DNA from: Sarcocystis neurona
Taxonomy: Eukaryota; Apicomplexa; Conoidasida; Eucoccidiorida; Sarcocystidae
Direction: 5' to 3'
Length of the DNA stretch: 64,000 nt
NCBI GenBank assembly: GCA_000727475.1
Contig: KL647301.1
Span: forward strand, 1,071,023-1,135,022
Both the position numbers and the translations under genes were made by a program. The notes under the pieces are model-generated. The model searched no databases, had not been told where the DNA came from, and was given only the letters and a program-made list of their open reading frames with translations. This document shows positions 37,071-47,797 of this stretch, in pieces (position 1 is the first letter of the stretch; every line of letters begins with the position of its first letter).

Positions 37071-40000
37071 CTTCTCGTCTCCGTTTGCGCTCCATCTCGC
37101 TTTCTTCTCCCCATGGTGCACTCGTCTTTTATCTTCCCTTTCCGGGAAATCGCCCTCAATTCCTCATCATCCGAAAGCAAGCGCCACTCTCTCACACCCG
37201 CCGTGGTCGACGGGAACTAAAGTAGTAACTACTGAAGAAGACGACGAAGAAACAGGAGTAGACAGGACAATTGAGAGCAAAAACGAGGAAGTCAAACTGC
37301 AAGGGAGGCGGCCCGGCGACGGCCACGCAGATGGTCTGCGGCGAAGAATGTGCCCAGAACGCAGACGGCGAGATCAATTCAGAACGAAACGCAGACAAGA
37401 GGGATTTGAAGCAGAACACTGGGGAGAAACGCAGAGATTGGTATGCACGAATCGCATGTATAGATACGGTAAAGGTGACAAAAACAGCGACGCGCAAAAG
37501 AAAAGTGGAGAAGAGCATAAAGCAACTGGAAGAGGATCTAACAGTAGAACTTTGCCTTACGGTCCTCCGCCTGGGGACACAGAGTTTTTTGGACTGATGG
37601 CCGCCGCTCTCGCCCAGCACAGGCGAAGAGCAGAGATGTGTATCTACTGATGCATACCTACTCACGATGAGAATATTAGGCCAGGGTGGAGGAAGGAGCC
37701 CAAGGAGGTGGCATTTAATAGGGTGATACTGACAAAGGTGGGGACAGGATACACGTCGACTACAGAGGAGTAAACGGCGGACGGAAGATGTAGAAGAAAA
37801 CCGCACGTGGGAGTAGAGCACAAGGGTTGTATGTTCGGCTTTTCCGTTGTGCGGGCGACCTATCAAAAAATGATTACGGATGGACGAGAACTCCACTCAG
37901 AACGGAATAATTTTCACATGCAATGTGTACGGTGGCGCGTTCAAGCTGTGAACGCTGCTCTGGTAATTGCTCAATGGAATTCTACATTGCTGAAGTAGAA
38001 GCAGACAGAAAACTGCAGAAAGATGAAAGTCAACAAGCACACAAACTGACCTAGCTAGCTAAGCTAGGTCGAGAACGCAGTTCTCCTGGGGCGTCCGTAC
38101 ACCTCGAATCTCAACTGCGAAAGTGATTACATGTCAGCAGTCTCGCTGTTGAAGTACGACCCCGTTCTTTAAGCAGGAGTGATTACTGCGGTGGGAGAGG
38201 CGCTCTCTTCAGTTCAGGAAAGGCTGGTTAAATTTGCAGTTTTCGGTAATAGAGAACCAAATCGGGGCGACGGAAAAAAACACAGGGGGAAGCCAACGAA
38301 AGAGAAACACGTTACACATAATCGTGGTTTAACATTCACGCTCGCACGAAAACAGCAGCATATCGAGCATCAGACATGCAGAAAGCGCACCATCACCTTG
38401 CAGAAGCGTACATTTACGCGGATTCCTATACACCACACTTGCCGTACACGTAATACTCATGTGCATGTAAGGTGATTCTACTGGCGCAGCAGGTCGTTCT
38501 TTATACACGGATTACTCCTGTCCAGGCTGGGGGGGCATGTTCTCTCGCATGTAGTAGTAATACTTCACGACACCTGGATACGCGGCGGCCGCGTACTCCG
38601 TTCGAAGGCGGCAACGGCCTAGCAGCTGTTAGTCATATTCCGTTTCGAATTCAAAAGTCTTTACGATGTAGATTCTAGCCCACGAAAAATTCACGCAGCG
38701 TGCGTGTTGCTCTAGTTAAGGAAGTTGAAGCGAACCCAGAAGCCGCTTCAGTTCACTGAGTCGTTACGCACAGAAAACAAGGTAAGTTCCCAGGATCCTG
38801 TGCTGCTTTCACGTACTTCTATGTAGAAATATATGCCGCAGCACATCTATTTTGATTTCGTGGAGAACGGTGCCGACAGCGTCCGACTTCCCAACATACG
38901 GCGTACCGGGGATCGAGTGCTCACGTGTATGCTGATGGAAATACGCTTCTTACACATCCATACATTTTGGCACACTACGCCCAAGTGCATACTGACTTGA
39001 CCTGCGCTGTGTCGGAGGGCGAACAGGAATGTATCAACTCTTGCGACTGAACTGAACGTTGTACTACGGATGATTATGGTGACTACTTCAGACATTTACC
39101 ATGCGCCGGCAGAGATTGCCACACACCCTTGCTTGGCCGCCTTCGTGTGTGTCATCAGTCTTGATCGTAGAATCGGTGACTACAGAGGAAATGTGCCGCG
39201 CAATAAGATGGACAGGCACGGCGTCATTATTTACAAACGCAGGGTCGGGGGGCAAAACTGAGCTCCACGAAAGAAGTGACCGTCGCCAGGGGTAGGGGGC
39301 GGATGCTATCACAGGAGGTAGTCTTCGAAACATAAACAATACGTAGCGTATTTGTATACACGTGATAAGGGGCTGCAAGCAACTGAGAACTCTTACTCGG
39401 TCCGTCAGATTATACACTTGATATATAAATATACAAATAGCTGTGTACGGATACATACAATGGTGTTGCTGGCATCGTTCAAGGCAGTCGCAGAGCAGCC
39501 TGTGCTCTTACACCGAAGCCCAGCACTGTACAGCCAAGCTGTTTCAGTTTGATCCCAGAAAAGGACTTCCAGTCTCGTCCACTGTTAAATCAGAACACGA
39601 CGGCGGCAGCACTAAAAAACCAAGCGTTTCGTGTCGCGCAGGCGAAGGTCCGGCCACAGTGTCCGTGTGCGCAGACACATAAAATCATTTACTAATGAAT
39701 CTGTTAATACATGAATATGTGTACGGCTACTTTCTGGTGGTGTGCGCATGTATTCGTATATTTCTGCAGACACGCACATTGAAATCTATGCACGTACACG
39801 CGCATACATCCTCCTCACGCCAAACGGATGCTATTTGTTCAGTGTCGAAAGACTTGAGATGCCTAACGGCATTTGCTTGCTGCGGCTGCTCTTCTTTTCT
39901 ACCCGTGCCGGCGCAGCGGGGACAAGCGACGGCAGGATTTACGTTCCTGTTGGACCGGTTGCCAGCCTGCGAATTTTCAGCCTCTTTCTCCAGCAAATTG

Positions 40001-40538
40001 TCTGGCGGAAATTCTCAACCGGCGAGATCGCTGCTTACTACCACCCAAATGTGAAGACGCCAAAAAGCTCCGCAACGGAGGAGTACAGGAGCATAAGCGT
40101 GGCATCTGCACACGGTCGTTTGATAAGATGTGCAGGCCGCGCGCACGTGTAGTTGTTCACGCACACATACAGCCTTGTACAAATTGTTTTCCTCTCAAGC
40201 GGATGAGGATATACATGGCAAAACAGATAAAAGGCTACGAAGTATCGTCGTAACGTATACACATCTTCCGTCTCAGCGGTAGTTAATCAGAACCTCTCAC
40301 ATACGGACACTCAGAGATACGTTGCTGAAGATGCATGGTCACGGTGTGTACGACCTTGTACTTCTGCACACACATACACGTTGGCGTACGCGTGTAGCAA
40401 CTGCGAAGAAACACTTTGATACTAACAGCTGCCTTCCCCATGGTGACTTCAGGCAGACAGGGTGCGTGACGTTATTCTCTTATGTGCACCAGTTCCTTAA
40501 AAATATCCACATCGCTTTTTTGTCAACTGAAAGGGCAG
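37071..40538. other. Mostly repeat-poor DNA, no gene firmly supported
   Basis: This stretch has almost no CAG/CTG triplets, in contrast to its surroundings. A 214-codon + frame (37006-37650) overlaps the minus-strand candidate and has no recognisable motif. A minus frame at 39727-39996 includes CPRCAGTG and HLKSFDTEQIASVW, the latter resembling helical-repeat (HPR/OPR) proteins, but no splice partners were fixed. Confidence 0.4.
38048..38070. other. Perfect 9-bp-stem hairpin
   Basis: GACCTAGCT and AGCTAGGTC are separated by the 5-base loop AGCTA. It lies in a repeat-poor interval not assigned to a gene. Its role is unknown. Confidence 0.6.
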
Positions 40539-40677
40539 CTACAGCAGGGGCTGTCCCCCAGGCGGCCCAACCGCAACGCCAGCAGTAGAAGAAGCAAGAC
40601 CAAAGTTAGCGAAGGCAGCGTCAAGCTCGTTCATCTTCTGCACCAGCTGGTGAGTGGGAGCGATGCTCTTCAGACGT
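40539..40677 (-). CDS. Possible C-terminal exon on the minus strand
   Basis: The acceptor GGTGGTATTTGCAG follows a pyrimidine-rich stretch and opens RLKSIAPTHQLVQKMNELDA through AFANFGLASS to a TAG, 45 residues. It enters in phase 2. It could be a C-terminal exon of the gene at 41804-44414 if that gene splices out of its last open exon (a weak GTGCAG donor after FLAHL has the right phase). It could equally belong to a separate gene. The family is not recognised. Confidence 0.35.
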
Positions 40678-41803
40678 CTGCAAATACCACCCAGAGGACA
40701 AGATGATTGAGAAGCAAGGTTCAGGGGGGGAGACATCTTACAGGTTCCCATTGTTTCCCTCCGCATCAACGGACGCAGAAAATAGCACAGCAGCATTTAC
40801 CCGCACACACACGCGTACTTTAGTATGAAGAAGCCGAAACGATACAGGTACGCACGCAAGCACCCGTCTGTGGCACATACGTGCGTGTGCTGAAATCGAC
40901 ACGTAGACGTCCACACATGTAGAAACGCATAGCAGCTAGTAGGCACACGTGCTGACAGGCGTGTGTGGATCCACACGCATGTCTACGTGTTTGAAACTCA
41001 CAGCTGTGGTTATATGTGCCGAAATAAGTGTACTTACGGCAGTGTATGTATACATCAGCGTGCACGTGTGGAAACAAGGGAGCTGTATGCAGGCGTTGGT
41101 TAGGCGAAGGTGGCATGCCCGTGGCAACGCGAAGGGCACACACTGAGGAGATGGAATATATGATCTCGCACGGGAGCACACGCGTATACTGCCCCTACAT
41201 ATATATATATATGTTTACACCGACGTATTTGTATGCGTATTTACCTGTGATACTGTACGCACCTATCTACACACACGTGTCTAAGGACGTGCGCATGCAG
41301 GCCTGTGTGCAGGCAGGATGGAACTGCAGAATATCTATACACGCGTTTACACAGAGTTGTTGAGAGATATGTGCATCAGACGTCTGTCTTCGAGCAAGTG
41401 TCCTCAACGGACTCATACGGCAGCGCCGAACTGAAACACTACAGAACAAGTCACAAAGACGCGGTGATGCTGCTGATGCTGATTTTTCATTTTTGCATCA
41501 GCGAGTCAATGCAGAAGTGCATGGGCGACAAAAGGACAGCATGAATCTGCATGCTGCCTCGTGCAACTGCTCACGACCGCTCGCATATATATACATGTAT
41601 ACATACACGCGAGAGCGAAATATATGTATACGTATCTATAGAGATGTAGAGAAACTAAAAAGTAGAAACCCATTGAAAAACGGGGCACCGGAGGAGAAGC
41701 AGATATGCGGGAAGAAGGAGACAACAAGCGAAGAACGCGAGTGTGTAACACTGATAGCGATAAAGAAGAGAGACGTGGCTTACACGTGCCTGCGTTTACG
41801 TGC

Positions 41804-41921
41804 TTAGAAAGAAGAAAAATGACTGCACAGATGGGCAAGAAATTTTTTTGTGGAAGACCGTATCTGCAAGTTCCAGGGGTGCAGTTCACTGAAGAGTCCA
41901 AGAAGAACACGGCAGTAATCT
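41804..41921 (-). CDS. HPR-like gene, last exon as read
   Basis: Acceptor CCCAAATCTGTAG, phase 2. Reads DYCRVLLGLFSELHPWNLQI and ends HLCSHFSSF before TAA. The last ~19 residues look less conserved than the first, so an unrecognised donor may lie inside. Confidence 0.5.
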
Positions 41922-43358
41922 CTACAGATTTGGGAATGAGAAGAAGCGCACAAACAGGCATCAGCAGCAGCAAAAAATAGTAATTGTCTGCGGTGGAAAG
42001 GGAGGGTGTGCGGCATCCTGTCTCACTCGAAGAAGAAGTCAGCGTCTCGGTGCTTTCGCATGTTGCGACAGCAGCAGATGAGATTCACCAGTGCCTCGGT
42101 GTTGCAGGGGGTCTGAAAAAAAAAGGCGGAACAAGGAAGACCTCCGCTTTTTCTGTTGGTGTGGGGAGTAGCGCTTCCCTAGAAAAGAGGAACAAAAGCA
42201 CGCTCCTTGCAGAAAAGACTAAAGAATTCTACTGCCGGCCATTTCACCCACAAACATCTGCGTCCGTCCCAGAGAGACACATCGAAAGCTGCCAGCACTC
42301 GCCAGGCAGTAAGGACATCCTGCCCGGATACGGAGGAGCCAGAAAAGCGCCAGCGCCCGGCGCAGCAGCGAGGAAACGACAGCTGCTGCGCAAAAGACAG
42401 ACACAAAGATTTTCCGTGCATGCAAGACATGACGACGAAGTTACCAAAATCCATTTGTAGTAGTTCTTGCGCTGCCTCCGCCTCTACGCTGTGGTACGTT
42501 TATTTCCACTTTTGGCGACAAGTACGAGCAAGTCGGTACCGCCAACAGTCGAACCACCTTCCGTTTCTACTTCACTAGACGGAGACGCAAGGACACACCT
42601 TCTGCACTTCTCTTTCTCATCCTAGTCTTGCAATTCTTCCGCTTCTGCTTGTTCCTCCCAGTTTTTCTTCTCTCTGCAGTTCCCCCCTCCCTTTCTCCGA
42701 CTTCCTCTTAGCCCCCAGGTTTGTGAACTGCTTCAAGGTTCACAGTATTTGTCTCTCTCCTCCGCAGCAGCACCACTCGTACCGCTAGCAGCAGCAGTAG
42801 TTGCGAAGCTTTACAAGATATCTCCATCAGTATGACATCTTCAGAGGGCTCTACGTGTAGCACGAACGCGGGAGATCGGCACTTCTTCTCTAAGAAAAAA
42901 AAAGTCCTGTCTCTCTGCACGGGTACTCTGCGCCAGAACTACTGCATGCGCGCACGTGGGACGCACTCGGGTGAACTCTTTGTACATTTCGCAGAACAAT
43001 GTGTTACCTGCTGATAAGCCTTCGTGAGATCCTCGAGGCTTTCTCCCCACATGCGTCGCTGTATATTCGCTGCTGCTTTTCCTGCGACGACCAGAGAGAC
43101 ACTCGCAACAGCAGCGACTTTTCCACACTTACATATGCGTATCAGAGGAGAGGAACTCTATGCAATTCCACAAACATCCCCACAGTTGATCCGTATTTAC
43201 ATCCATATGTATATGTACATATATATACAACACCCCCAGAAGACGTAGCACCTGCAGCCGCACTGCATATATACACACATGTGTATAAACGTGAAGCAGC
43301 ACGTACATATATATATATATATATATATGTATAAATGGAAGTAGTACGTACGTATATG

Positions 43359-43397
<39 letters not shown>

Positions 43398-44414
43398 GAA
43401 GTAGTATGTACATATATGTATATACATAGCGAAGTGTGTACGTGTACATCCTGAGTGGAGCCGCGTGGCAAAGAAAAAAGCACCTGCTACAACTTGTCTT
43501 GACGTGGATACGTATGTGTAGGCCTACATATGTTTTGAAGAGAAGCTGCTACGCACGTGTTTTAATCTTCCTGCATACACGTATGTATACGTATATATGG
43601 GTCTTTATCTGGGGAGGTATGTATATACATATATATATATATATATATTTACAGACACTTTTTGACTCGAAGTGGGCGAATTGTAACCAGTCTCTTACGA
43701 GTATCTATCTCTCTACTTATCTACGTGCGCACATACGTATATACATCTTAATCACATCTGGACGGCATTTGAGCACGCGTTTGCATATATCTTGACGTCT
43801 CAATACATATATATATATACATACATACATATATATTGCATATATCTCGACGTGTTTATATATATATATATGTACATTGTGCAAAGTGTAGCTAAAGATG
43901 CCTTTTGTTAATAGGCAACAGCTGACGGAATATTTTGCGCTGACTAACATACCGACAGAGAGAAGGGAGGACGTGCTGGGTTGCGTGTATTGTTGACAAA
44001 GCGTCTCGATATCTCCCAAAGAAAGATACGCCTCCTGCGGATTTCCCTGAACTGTTTTGTCGTCGCAGCAGCAGCAGAGAAGGCAGCAGCAGCAACCCCG
44101 GCCGCAACAGCGCAGCACCGGCAGCACACCAACAGCAGCCATCTCACCACGAGCAGGAAGGGCAGCGCGTCCGCAGGAGCACCCAGAGCGGCGGCGAGGC
44201 TTAAACACGAGACAGAAAAACCAGCTGCAAGACAACCCTGACCTGGCGCAGGGCGCGAGGCAGGCAGACGTGCACGCGTGCATGCGTCTGGCAGAGACAC
44301 GCCACCCAGCCGCAGCTACACCTCCTCGTGCGCCTGCGACCGTTGCTCAACAAACGCGTTATTCAGCAGTCGAACTGGATGCAGCCTGGCCCCAAGGCCA
44401 GAAAAACACGGCTG
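41804..44414 (-). CDS. Helical-repeat protein, HPR/OPR-like, seven-exon model
   Basis: The exons are 44322-44414, 43953-44046, 43008-43081, 42815-42887, 42252-42385, 42027-42112 and 41804-41921. All six junctions are GT-AG with matching phases (0, 1, 0, 1, 0, 2). Introns of 105-871 bases include pyrimidine-tracted acceptors such as TTTTTTTTTCAG. The assembled C-terminal part reads TEALVNLICCCRNMRKHRDA, then DFFFEDYCRVLLGLFSELHP and WNLQ. This pattern of paired helices (xLVNLxxxxxxMRxRDxxFF... LxxLxPxxLq) resembles the heptatrico- and octotricopeptide repeats of RAP/FASTK-type organelle RNA-binding proteins, which are abundant in apicomplexans. No RAP domain is visible. The start exon is missing upstream. 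The gene model is fairly strong; the family assignment is inference. Confidence 0.5.
42027..42112 (-). CDS. HPR-like gene exon
   Basis: Acceptor TTTTTTTTTCAG and donor GTGAGA at 42026. 28 codons beginning TPCNTEALVNL and ending HRDADFFF. Without splicing the frame would stop one codon later (GAGTGA), so the consensus donor at that point matters. Phase 0 in, 2 out. Confidence 0.65.
42252..42385 (-). CDS. HPR-like gene exon (frame uncertain)
   Basis: Acceptor CTTTTGCGCAG and donor GTGGGT. Phase-consistent reading AVVSSLLRRALALFWLLRIR... ends RTQMF. A competing frame through the same DNA, DVLTAWRVLAAFDVSLWDG, also looks like a helical repeat, but its phases do not fit the neighbours. Confidence 0.4.
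42815..42887 (-). CDS. HPR-like gene exon
   Basis: Acceptor TTTTTTTTCTTAGAG and donor GTAAAG at 42814. 24 codons: KKCRSPAFVLHVEPSEDVIL then MEIS. Phase 0 in and 1 out. Using the first AG of TTAGAG would give a different frame that stops after 15 codons. Confidence 0.55.
43008..43081 (-). CDS. HPR-like gene exon
   Basis: Acceptor TCTCTCTGGTCGTCGCAG and donor GTAACA at 43007. Encodes KAAANIQRRMWGESLEDLTK and AYQQ. Phase 1 in, 0 out. Confidence 0.55.
43285..43400. repeat. TA and GA microsatellites
   Basis: Alternating TA runs at 43304-43330 and 43355-43380, then a GA run to about 43397, in the 43082-43952 intron of the HPR-like gene. Another TA run lies at 43628-43650. Confidence 0.9.
43953..44046 (-). 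CDS. HPR-like gene exon
   Basis: Acceptor CAAAACAGTTCAG and donor GTATGT at 43952. 31 codons: GNPQEAYLSLGDIETLCQQY, then TQPSTSSLLSV. Phase 0 in, 1 out. The acceptor lacks a strong pyrimidine tract. Confidence 0.55.
44322..44414 (-). CDS. HPR-like gene exon (most upstream found)
   Basis: Acceptor CATGTGCAG and donor GTGTAG at 44321. 31 codons: QPCFSGLGARLHPVRLLNNA then FVEQRSQAHEE. Phase 0 on both sides. Donor quality is modest. Confidence 0.4.
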
Positions 44415-45020
44415 CTGCACATGCATGAGAGACGCAAAACGCGTCATACGGAGGCAGGAGGGGACACGCATGCACTTCAGTCGAGACAGAGACAGACTCA
44501 AAGAGGTAGTTATTGCATAATAGATGAGCCGACAGCTGGATACAAAAGCAGCAGCACTAGTAGATACAACAGACCGACAGACAAAGTCACCAGGACCTAC
44601 AGACAGGTGGACAGATACGCAGCCTGACACATACATGGAGGTACACAAATGGATATGGATGTATACACGCCTCCCTACAAATACACATATATGCATATAT
44701 ATATATATATATGTGTGTCAATGTATACACACGTAACACACGTCGACTTACACGTATAAGACGCGCGCGTTAACCACATCACCACACAGGCAAGGCACAC
44801 CAACGTCCACCATGTACATATATATGTGTATATACCCACGCACGCTGCGTACGCGCAGACGACTGGTTTACATTCCAAGGAAGCAGCTGTCGTGTGGCGC
44901 ACCCAGAGCTGCAGATCGACGTGACGTTCACAAGTGTGACTACACACGTACATTTACCACGTATATGCGTACATCTGCATATATGTTCGCAGGTGAGACC
45001 CAAAGACATATTTGCCCACG
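44415..45020. other. No gene supported
   Basis: CA/TA microsatellites dominate 44690-44860. Upstream exon(s) of the HPR-like gene may lie here or further up, but none was resolved. Confidence 0.4.
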
Positions 45021-45200
45021 CAATTATATGCTGCCGTGTATACACGCAGACACATACACATACAGCTACGCAGGTGCAAATTCATGGAGGCGTACATAGA
45101 TCTGCGGACCCAAATATATGCCGCGGTGTCATCCGCAGACAAACCCACACACGGAGACGTAGGCGCAAATTTACACATGGGCGTAGGGTCACCTGCCCAG
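45021..45200. repeat. ~90-bp tandem repeat, two copies
   Basis: TATATGCTGCCGTGTATAC...CGCAGAC...GGTGCAAATT and TATATGCCGCGGTGTCATC...CGCAGAC...GGCGCAAATT begin 90 bases apart. The preceding 80 bases are a more diverged third copy. Confidence 0.6.
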
Positions 45201-45357
45201 GCATGTGCAGGGACGCTTGGATGACAGTACGTAGCCACGCAGACACGAGGGGTGGCAGCAGCAGCTGCAGTAGTACTCGTGCAGCAGAACAGCAGCCTCT
45301 GGAGCCGTAGTAACATGAAGAAGGGTACGTCTTACCGACACTTACACAGATAGGCAC

Positions 45358-45530
45358 CTACGCATATTGCAGATGACATTTCTTTCGCTTGTCACGCTGT
45401 TCCTGCCTTCCTTGTCGTCTCACTTCTAACATCTGACCATGCTGCTCTTCAGGCATACCTCCTTGTCTACCCAGTGGCGAGCAGTATCGCCTTTTGATCT
45501 GCTTTCGACCTGCACGTCCCTGTTTCTCCA
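45358..45530 (-). CDS. Possible C-terminal exon, basic/Gln-rich tail
   Basis: The frame reads KQGRAGRKQIKRRYCSPLGR, then QGGMPEEQHGQMLEVRRQGR and RDKRKKCHLQYA before TAG. It is preceded on the minus strand by a pyrimidine-rich stretch and several AG choices. By position it could end the large minus-strand gene at 47.6-54.0 kb. No phase link was established. Confidence 0.28.
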
Positions 45531-45554
45531 CTTTTTCGTTTGTTGTGTGTAGAC

Positions 45555-45971
45555 ATGCAGACAAAGAACCGTGGACAAAGAAAACGACTCTCAAGCCAGA
45601 AATGCTCTTTACGGCGCTGTTGCTTCTACTCCGCAGAACTTCTCTTAGAACGCCACTACTGCTACGGGAACAAAACCAACGCGACCGGCACTTCTGTACG
45701 ACTGCGACTGCGACGAGAAGGCTACAAACACTACTACGACGTGCTTCTTAGTGTCCGTTTGATTTTTCCCTCTTCAAAGGGCCTCTGGCAACAACTACCA
45801 CTCCTGGATGATGTTGCCCTTACAACCGAAGAAATTTCTTTGAGACATCTGACAGCAGCACGTCCTAGTGAAACGAACACTGCATCTTCCAGCACACCCG
45901 CGACTCTTAAAATGTCGTGGCGAAAAAGTATTCGTCATGGAAATTTGCCGCTTGAACGACTCCGTCGCTGA
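45555..45971 (+). CDS. Open frame, + strand, unassigned
   Basis: 138 codons from an ATG (MQTKNRGQRKR...) through RLRLRREGYKHYYDVLLSVR and GLWQQLPLLDDVALTTEEIS to TGA. Its composition is more balanced than repeat-derived frames. A second + frame overlaps its 3' end with protein-like sequence (CRGEKVFVMEICRLND...) after an internal AG, so the true structure may be spliced. No family is recognised. Confidence 0.25.
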   Translation: MQTKNRGQRKRLSSQKCSLRRCCFYSAELLLERHYCYGNKTNATGTSVRLRLRREGYKHYYDVLLSVRLIFPSSKGLWQQLPLLDDVALTTEEISLRHLTAARPSETNTASSSTPATLKMSWRKSIRHGNLPLERLRR

Positions 45972-46439
45972 AGAAAACGATCAAAGAACCTCCTCCTATT
46001 TCCTTCAGGATCTGTTTCTACCCATTCACTCTTGTCAGTCAATACCGGCGAGGACTCCTCTGGTTGCTGCAAAAGCTGCTGCGGCTGCTGAGGATGCTGT
46101 TGCTGCTGCTCCTGCCGCGTGAAGCGTCTCCCTCACCGACCGTCGAGCACTACACTTGGCAAGCCAGCAGGACACGTAGACGAGAACCGAGCTTGTTCTC
46201 TGCCACAGGCGGACAGTAACGCCTATGATGGTACTCGTATACTACGACTGTAGCAGTGTAATTACTGGTTCGTTGCCGGACAAACTCCCTCACTCTACTG
46301 GAAGCACTTTGAAGATAGGAGAGCGAAACTTCACCGACGGGAGAGACTGGCCGGGCTATCCACACAGGTCCCTTTCTACTTCGGAATCTGACTATTCATA
46401 TTTTTAGTCGGGGTCGCCCACCTGTGTATACAAGAGCAG

Positions 46440-47530
46440 AAGCAAATTTCCCCATGCAGCAGTCATCGTTCTGCGCAGCCTACAGCAGAAACGGCATCAG
46501 CAGCAGCAACAGGACACGAAGGCTATCTTTCTCTGCGCCCAACAGAGGAACACAACAGCGCAGTACCTATCGACAGGAGGGGCAACGACGGCCGCCGCAG
46601 TTATCACAAAACCAGCAGCGACCACCATCCCAGCAGCAGATGCGAGTAGCACACCGGCAGCACGAGCAGCAGTTAGCACGGCAGCAGCAATCGCAGCTGC
46701 AACCATAGCAGCGGCAGCACCAGCAATTCCTCTTGCGTTAACGTCAGTAGCACACAGCGGGCAAAAGCAATCGCAGCACGCACAGCAGCAGCAACAGTTC
46801 CTACTGGGTCGGCACAGCAGCGCTTAGCACAACAGCGGCAGCAGCGCTTATCGTAACAGCAGTGCGAACCACCGCAGCCGCAGCTGCTGCACCAGCAACA
46901 ACAGCCACTCCAGGAGTCGCAGCAGTTGCCGCCAGGCAGCAGCCGCACCAGTTACAACCGCCCCATAGATACACCATAGCAGCAGCAGTCCGTGCAGCAC
47001 CCAGCGCAGCAGCAGCTACGACGACACCGCTTCAGTTGGGCAGCACTTCCCAGTCCAGCAGCAGTATACGCAGGAGCGCCACCGACAGAGCAGCAGCAGC
47101 GCCAGCGGCTGCCGCAGCGGAGCAGCAGTACAGCTTCTCGCAGCAGCAACAGCAGCACTTTTTACGAAGGAGTCCGCAGCACCAGAAGTTACCACAGCAG
47201 CAGCGGCTGCCGACGCAGGAGGAGGAGCAGCACAGTTTATCCCTGCAGCCTCCACTTTTACCACGGCAGCAGCAGTAGCACACGATGGACAGCAGCAGGA
47301 TAACGTAGGGCGCCATGGGCAGCAGCGACGACAACAGGAGCTGCACCCGCAGCAGCAGCAGCTCACACGGCAGCAGCCCCAACGCCAGCCGGCGTAGCTG
47401 CAGCAACATTATACAGGCAACGTGACGAAGTACGGCAGGGGCAGCGGCCAACAGTCGACGGCAGAATCAATCTACAACAGCACAACTTATCGCCCAGCAG
47501 CAACCCCCGCACACTCCCCACCAGCAACAG
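46440..47530. repeat. Kilobase GCA/CAG tract
   Basis: More than 1 kb on the + strand dominated by CAG, GCA and CAA triplets. Ala/Gln/Thr-rich frames open in several registers are artefacts. It lies just downstream (transcript sense) of the exon 47651-47797. Confidence 0.85.
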
Positions 47531-47650
47531 CAGCACCGCCAAGCATAAACACAGAATTGTCGAAAATTCAGCATTAACCCCTTAATAACTCTCACGTAAC
47601 GAGCAAAAAAAGCGGAAATCAAAGTCGGATTCTCAACACGAGAATCTCAC

Positions 47651-47797
47651 CAGTTTGTTCGCAGCTTCTGCTGCCAAAGCCCCGCGATTCATCAGCAACA
47701 GCTGCTGGACTCGCAGCACTTGCCTACGTGCAGCCGAAGGGACACACACAAACACCTGCGTCTCCTGGTTTCCACCCAGGCTCTTAAGAAGAAACCA
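47651..47797 (-). CDS. Exon of the unidentified helical protein
   Basis: Acceptor GCACCTGCAG and donor GTGAGA at 47650. 49 codons, phase 0 both sides: WFLLKSLGGNQETQVFVCVP, SAARRQVLRVQQLLLMNRGA, LAAEAANKL. Confidence 0.7.

Noticed and set aside
37006..37650. 214-codon plus frame
   Set aside because: Composition changes abruptly along it, no motif is visible, and it overlaps a minus-strand candidate; not enough support.
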